From the NCBI GenBank assembly GCA_002843035.1, contig PHEV01000014.1, forward strand, positions 17,702 through 55,631: a DNA stretch of 37,930 nt, read 5' to 3'. This stretch comes from Actinobacteria bacterium HGW-Actinobacteria-5 (GTDB taxonomy: Bacteria; Actinomycetota; Actinomycetes; Propionibacteriales; Propionibacteriaceae). Position numbers and translations under genes: made by a program. Shown here one piece after another: positions 35,375 to 37,930 of this stretch (within the stretch, counting starts at the first letter, position 1; each line of letters starts with the position of its first letter). Under the pieces are notes generated by a model that did no database searches, had not been told where the DNA came from, and worked only from the letters and a program-made list of their open reading frames with translations.

Positions 35375-37047
35375 TGTTCACGCTCGACCCGTACGCCGCC
35401 CGCAGTTGCCCGCTGAAGGTGCACAACGCGTTCCATCCAGGCATGGTGAAGCCCGACGCGCCCATCGGCACCAGCCGCTTCCCCGGCAGCGCGGAGTTCG
35501 CGGCCTCCGTGTACGAGCGGATCCTGGCCGGCTCGGCGTCGGTCGCCGACCTCCGCGGCCTTCTCGGCCAGCCCGGCGAGGTCCAGGAGCAGGCCTGCCT
35601 TGCCGCGCTCGCCGAGGGGACGGACGTGGTGCTCGCCGGGCTGCTCCCCCGCGACTGGGAGGCACACCGCTCGGGGCGCCCCGACCTGCTCGTCCGCGAT
35701 CCCGCCGGCGGCTACGTGCCGGGCATCATCCGCTACCAGCGCGTGGTCGATTCCCGCGGCGACGACCTGCCGTTCGTCTGGTCGGCACTGGGCGACCTGC
35801 CCCGACGGCACCGCACCACGGGCTGGCGGTACCGCTGGCACTGGCGGTGGGCGAACGCCCTCCAGCTCACCCACCTGTGGCGGATGCTCGGCGCGATCGG
35901 CCAGCAGGCAGCGAGCGGGCCGTGGGCGGTGGTCGTCGGCAACGACGAGGTGGGTGCGGACGGGCTCCGGGCCACGTGGCTCGACCTCACCGAACCCGCC
36001 GCCCCGCCGGCACCTGCGCAGGTCGACCGGTTCGCCGCCGCGCCCGACCATGTGCCGCCGGTGAGCTCGCTGGACCGCTACGACCACGAGTTCGCGCTCC
36101 GGGTCGATCTGGCCGAGCGCGCGGCGGCCGCCGATCCGGACGACCCGCCGCTGATGCATCCGGTGGTGAGCTACGAGTGCAGCTACTGCACGTGGTGGCC
36201 GCGGTGCCGGGCCGAGCTGGACGACGACGACCTCAGCCTGAGGATCAGCAAGTCGCCGCTGGACCACCACGAGATCGCCGCGCTGCGCGATGCCGGTGTC
36301 ACGACCGTCCAGGAGCTCGCCGGCAGCGACCTCGACGCCCTGCTGCCCGGCTACCTGCCGCACGTGGCCCACCGCCCGGGAGCGGAGGAACGACTTCGCC
36401 TCGCGTACCGCCGCTCACGGCTGCTCGCCGACGGCATCCAGCTCGAACGCACCAGCCACGGGCCGATCGCGGTTCCGTCCGCGCCGCTGGAGATCGACAT
36501 CGACGTGGAGACCTCACGCGACGACCGGGTCTATCTGTGGGGGTTCTGGGTCAGCGACGGCAACGGAGGCGGTCGCTACCACGAGTTCAGCAGCTTCACC
36601 GAGCTCGACGACGCCGGCGAGCGGGAGCTGGCGCGCCGGGCGATGAGCTGGCTGCACGACTTCGTCGGCGACTCCGACGCCCTGGTCTTCCACTACTCCG
36701 ACTACGAAGTGGTCCGGCTGCAGCGCCTGGCCGCCGACGACGACGCCCTCATGCAGTGGGCCGTCGACTTCGCCGGCAGCCACTTCGTCGACCTCTTCCG
36801 GGCCGTTCGGCAGCACTTCTTCGGCGCGGGCGGGCTCGGCCTGAAGGTGGTCGCCACCGCGGGCGCGGGCTTCCACTGGCGCGACGATGATCCCGGCGGG
36901 CTGAACAGCATGCGCTGGTTCGAGGAGGCCGTGCACGCCCCGACCGAGGACGCCAGGGCCCAGGCGCGCACCCGCGTGCTCGAATACAACGAGGACGACG
37001 TGAAGGCCACCTGGCAGCTGCGCCGCTGGCTCCGCGAGATCACCTGA
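35374..37047 (+). CDS. TM0106-family RecB-like nuclease with RNase H-like domain
   Basis: The 557-residue protein has an N-terminal RecB/Cas4-like nuclease region and a C-terminal RNase H-fold exonuclease-like domain. Four Cys (Cys12 in SCPLK; Cys269, Cys272, Cys278 in ECSYCTWWPRC) have the spacing of the Cas4/AddB [4Fe-4S] cluster. The middle has an HhH-like part (DAGVTTVQELAGSDLDALLPGY). The C-terminal domain starts EIDIDVET (Asp377, Glu379), has HYSDYE and ends YNEDDVKAT, giving DEDD-type acidic residues. No helicase domain is present, unlike larger TM0106-linked helicases. The start overlaps the menG TGA (TGATG). Function in vivo is unknown; DNA or RNA processing is likely. Confidence 0.85.
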   Translation: MFTLDPYAARSCPLKVHNAFHPGMVKPDAPIGTSRFPGSAEFAASVYERILAGSASVADLRGLLGQPGEVQEQACLAALAEGTDVVLAGLLPRDWEAHRSGRPDLLVRDPAGGYVPGIIRYQRVVDSRGDDLPFVWSALGDLPRRHRTTGWRYRWHWRWANALQLTHLWRMLGAIGQQAASGPWAVVVGNDEVGADGLRATWLDLTEPAAPPAPAQVDRFAAAPDHVPPVSSLDRYDHEFALRVDLAERAAAADPDDPPLMHPVVSYECSYCTWWPRCRAELDDDDLSLRISKSPLDHHEIAALRDAGVTTVQELAGSDLDALLPGYLPHVAHRPGAEERLRLAYRRSRLLADGIQLERTSHGPIAVPSAPLEIDIDVETSRDDRVYLWGFWVSDGNGGGRYHEFSSFTELDDAGERELARRAMSWLHDFVGDSDALVFHYSDYEVVRLQRLAADDDALMQWAVDFAGSHFVDLFRAVRQHFFGAGGLGLKVVATAGAGFHWRDDDPGGLNSMRWFEEAVHAPTEDARAQARTRVLEYNEDDVKATWQLRRWLREIT

Positions 37048-37345
37048 CCCCTGCCTGGGCCAGTTCAGCGGGGGACGCCGGCTCACCGGGACCAGGGCCA
37101 GGCCACAGACCCGCAGCTCGAGCGAAAGCCCAGTCCGGCAGCCTTCCGTGACCAGGAGGCACACGGGTAGCGACCGGGATCGTCCTGCCTCGGCGTCGAG
37201 GTTCGGTGGAGCGCGTGCCTAGTGCACGATTGACTGGCGCGCGCTAACCGTGTCGCGCAGGGCCAGACAGTGATCGGAGGCGGCAACGGGGAGGTCCGCT
37301 CCGCGATCGCGTCACCGCAGGCTCATGGACCCTGTGCGGATCGGT
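37048..37345. other. 298-bp convergent gap without a gene
   Basis: It lies between two converging genes. I see no ORF with coding character, tRNA or repeat array. Short GC-rich inverted repeats exist, such as CGTGC-CTAGT-GCACG at 37214-37228, with no U-run on either side. It may terminate both genes but no terminator is convincing. Confidence 0.4.
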
Positions 37346-37930
37346 TCAGAAGGCGTAGGTGGTCCCGGTGACCTCAGGGACGCTGTGCCAGCTGCGGTCG
37401 GCTGCCGAGGCGACCACAGCCTCGTCCGCCTCGGCAGCGGCCCAGGCGTCACCGGCGGACGGCGCGACCTGGCGTCCGGTGAGGATCGACTCCAGGAACT
37501 GTCGCGCCTCGACCACCTTGCCGTCGTCGAAGGAGAGGTGCTGGCCCGGACCGGGCTGGAAGCGCCCGTAGTCGCCGTACCCGGATTCGGTCATCACGCT
37601 GGTGTAGCCGCGGTGTCCGGCCTCGTCGAGGAGCAGCACCTGAAGGTGCTCGGGGTGCTCGAAACTCCACCGCAGCGAACCGCCCGTGCCGTAGACCTCG
37701 ACCACGTACTCCGCGCGCGGCCCGACCGCCACCCGCGATGATTCGAGCGTGACCAGCGCGCCCCCGGCGGTTCGGGCGAGCGCGGCCACGTAGTCCTCGT
37801 TCTCGACCTCCCTGCGCTCGTCGCTGACGGCGACGGCGGAGTGCCCGACGCCCACGCCCAGCGGTACCGGACGGGTGGTGATGAAGGTGTCGGTCATCGC
37901 GGTCACCTCGGTGATCCGGCTGCCGAGCAG
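37346..37930 (-). CDS. Gfo/Idh/MocA-family oxidoreductase, C-terminal part (cut by window edge)
   Basis: The frame is open to the window end (194 residues visible), so the N-terminal NAD(P)-binding domain is outside. GSRITEVTAMTDTFITTRP matches the start of the C-terminal alpha/beta domain of Gfo/Idh/MocA proteins. ENEDYVAALARTAGGALVTLESSR and VEVYGTGGSLRWSFEHPE then match the family's GxxxxLxxSR...EIxGxxGSLxW pattern. The family oxidises sugars or inositols with NAD(P). The substrate and the catalytic residues in the missing half cannot be assessed. Confidence 0.85.
   Translation of the reverse strand: MLGSRITEVTAMTDTFITTRPVPLGVGVGHSAVAVSDERREVENEDYVAALARTAGGALVTLESSRVAVGPRAEYVVEVYGTGGSLRWSFEHPEHLQVLLLDEAGHRGYTSVMTESGYGDYGRFQPGPGQHLSFDDGKVVEARQFLESILTGRQVAPSAGDAWAAAEADEAVVASAADRSWHSVPEVTGTTYAF

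Noticed and set aside
35374-37047. Cas4-like cysteines as a sign of a CRISPR-Cas locus
   Set aside because: No cas1, cas2 or repeat array in the window; the two-domain layout fits the TM0106 family.
37214-37228. CGTGC-CTAGT-GCACG as a terminator
   Set aside because: Only a 5-bp stem without a U-run; expected by chance in GC-rich DNA.
37083-37286. 67-codon minus-strand frame in the convergent gap
   Set aside because: No ribosome site, no recognisable motif and shadow-like composition.

Overview
The window is a high-GC (by eye around 70%), gene-dense stretch of an actinobacterial chromosome. The evidence is split nuoC and nuoD genes, a full nuoA-N operon joined to menaquinone side-chain genes, type II NADH dehydrogenase, isochorismate synthase and MenG for menaquinone, GTG starts, and ATGA/GTGA gene overlaps. 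The genus cannot be fixed; a Propionibacteriales-like actinomycete is a guess. Both ends cut genes: NhaA on the left and a Gfo/Idh/MocA oxidoreductase on the right.

Region 1 (1-22500) is respiratory. On the minus strand, read right to left, it runs: geranylgeranyl-reductase-family (MenJ-like) oxidoreductase, nuoA through nuoN, a long-chain polyprenyl diphosphate synthase, a type II NADH dehydrogenase and an amidase. Nine of the thirteen nuo-nuo junctions are 4-nt stop/start overlaps. Isochorismate synthase (menF) diverges from the reductase. The set links the first committed menaquinone step, side-chain synthesis and saturation, and the two NADH dehydrogenases that reduce menaquinone. A DtxR/IdeR-like iron-box match lies just upstream of the iron-free NADH dehydrogenase.

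Region 2 (22501-29313) is accessory. It holds a decayed proline-iminopeptidase fragment, a PadR / HAAS-like membrane protein / CPBP-protease operon with a palindromic candidate operator, a SWIM-SNF2 helicase, and a second CPBP protease overlapping the helicase gene by 4 nt. The two CPBP proteins are clear paralogues, one on each side of the padR-SNF2 block.

Region 3 (29314-34573) holds amino-sugar catabolism (gntR, nagB, nagA) behind a TTGACA-17-CAGGAT promoter with a DasR/NagR-type palindrome at the predicted transcription start. Upstream on the same strand is a two-gene ABC exporter (ATPase plus a large membrane protein).

Region 4 (34574-37930, plus strand first) holds menG, overlapping by one base a TM0106-family RecB-like nuclease with a Cas4-type four-cysteine set. 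A 298-bp stretch without a gene follows, then the truncated oxidoreductase on the minus strand. I see no tRNA, rRNA, CRISPR array, insertion sequence or phage gene.
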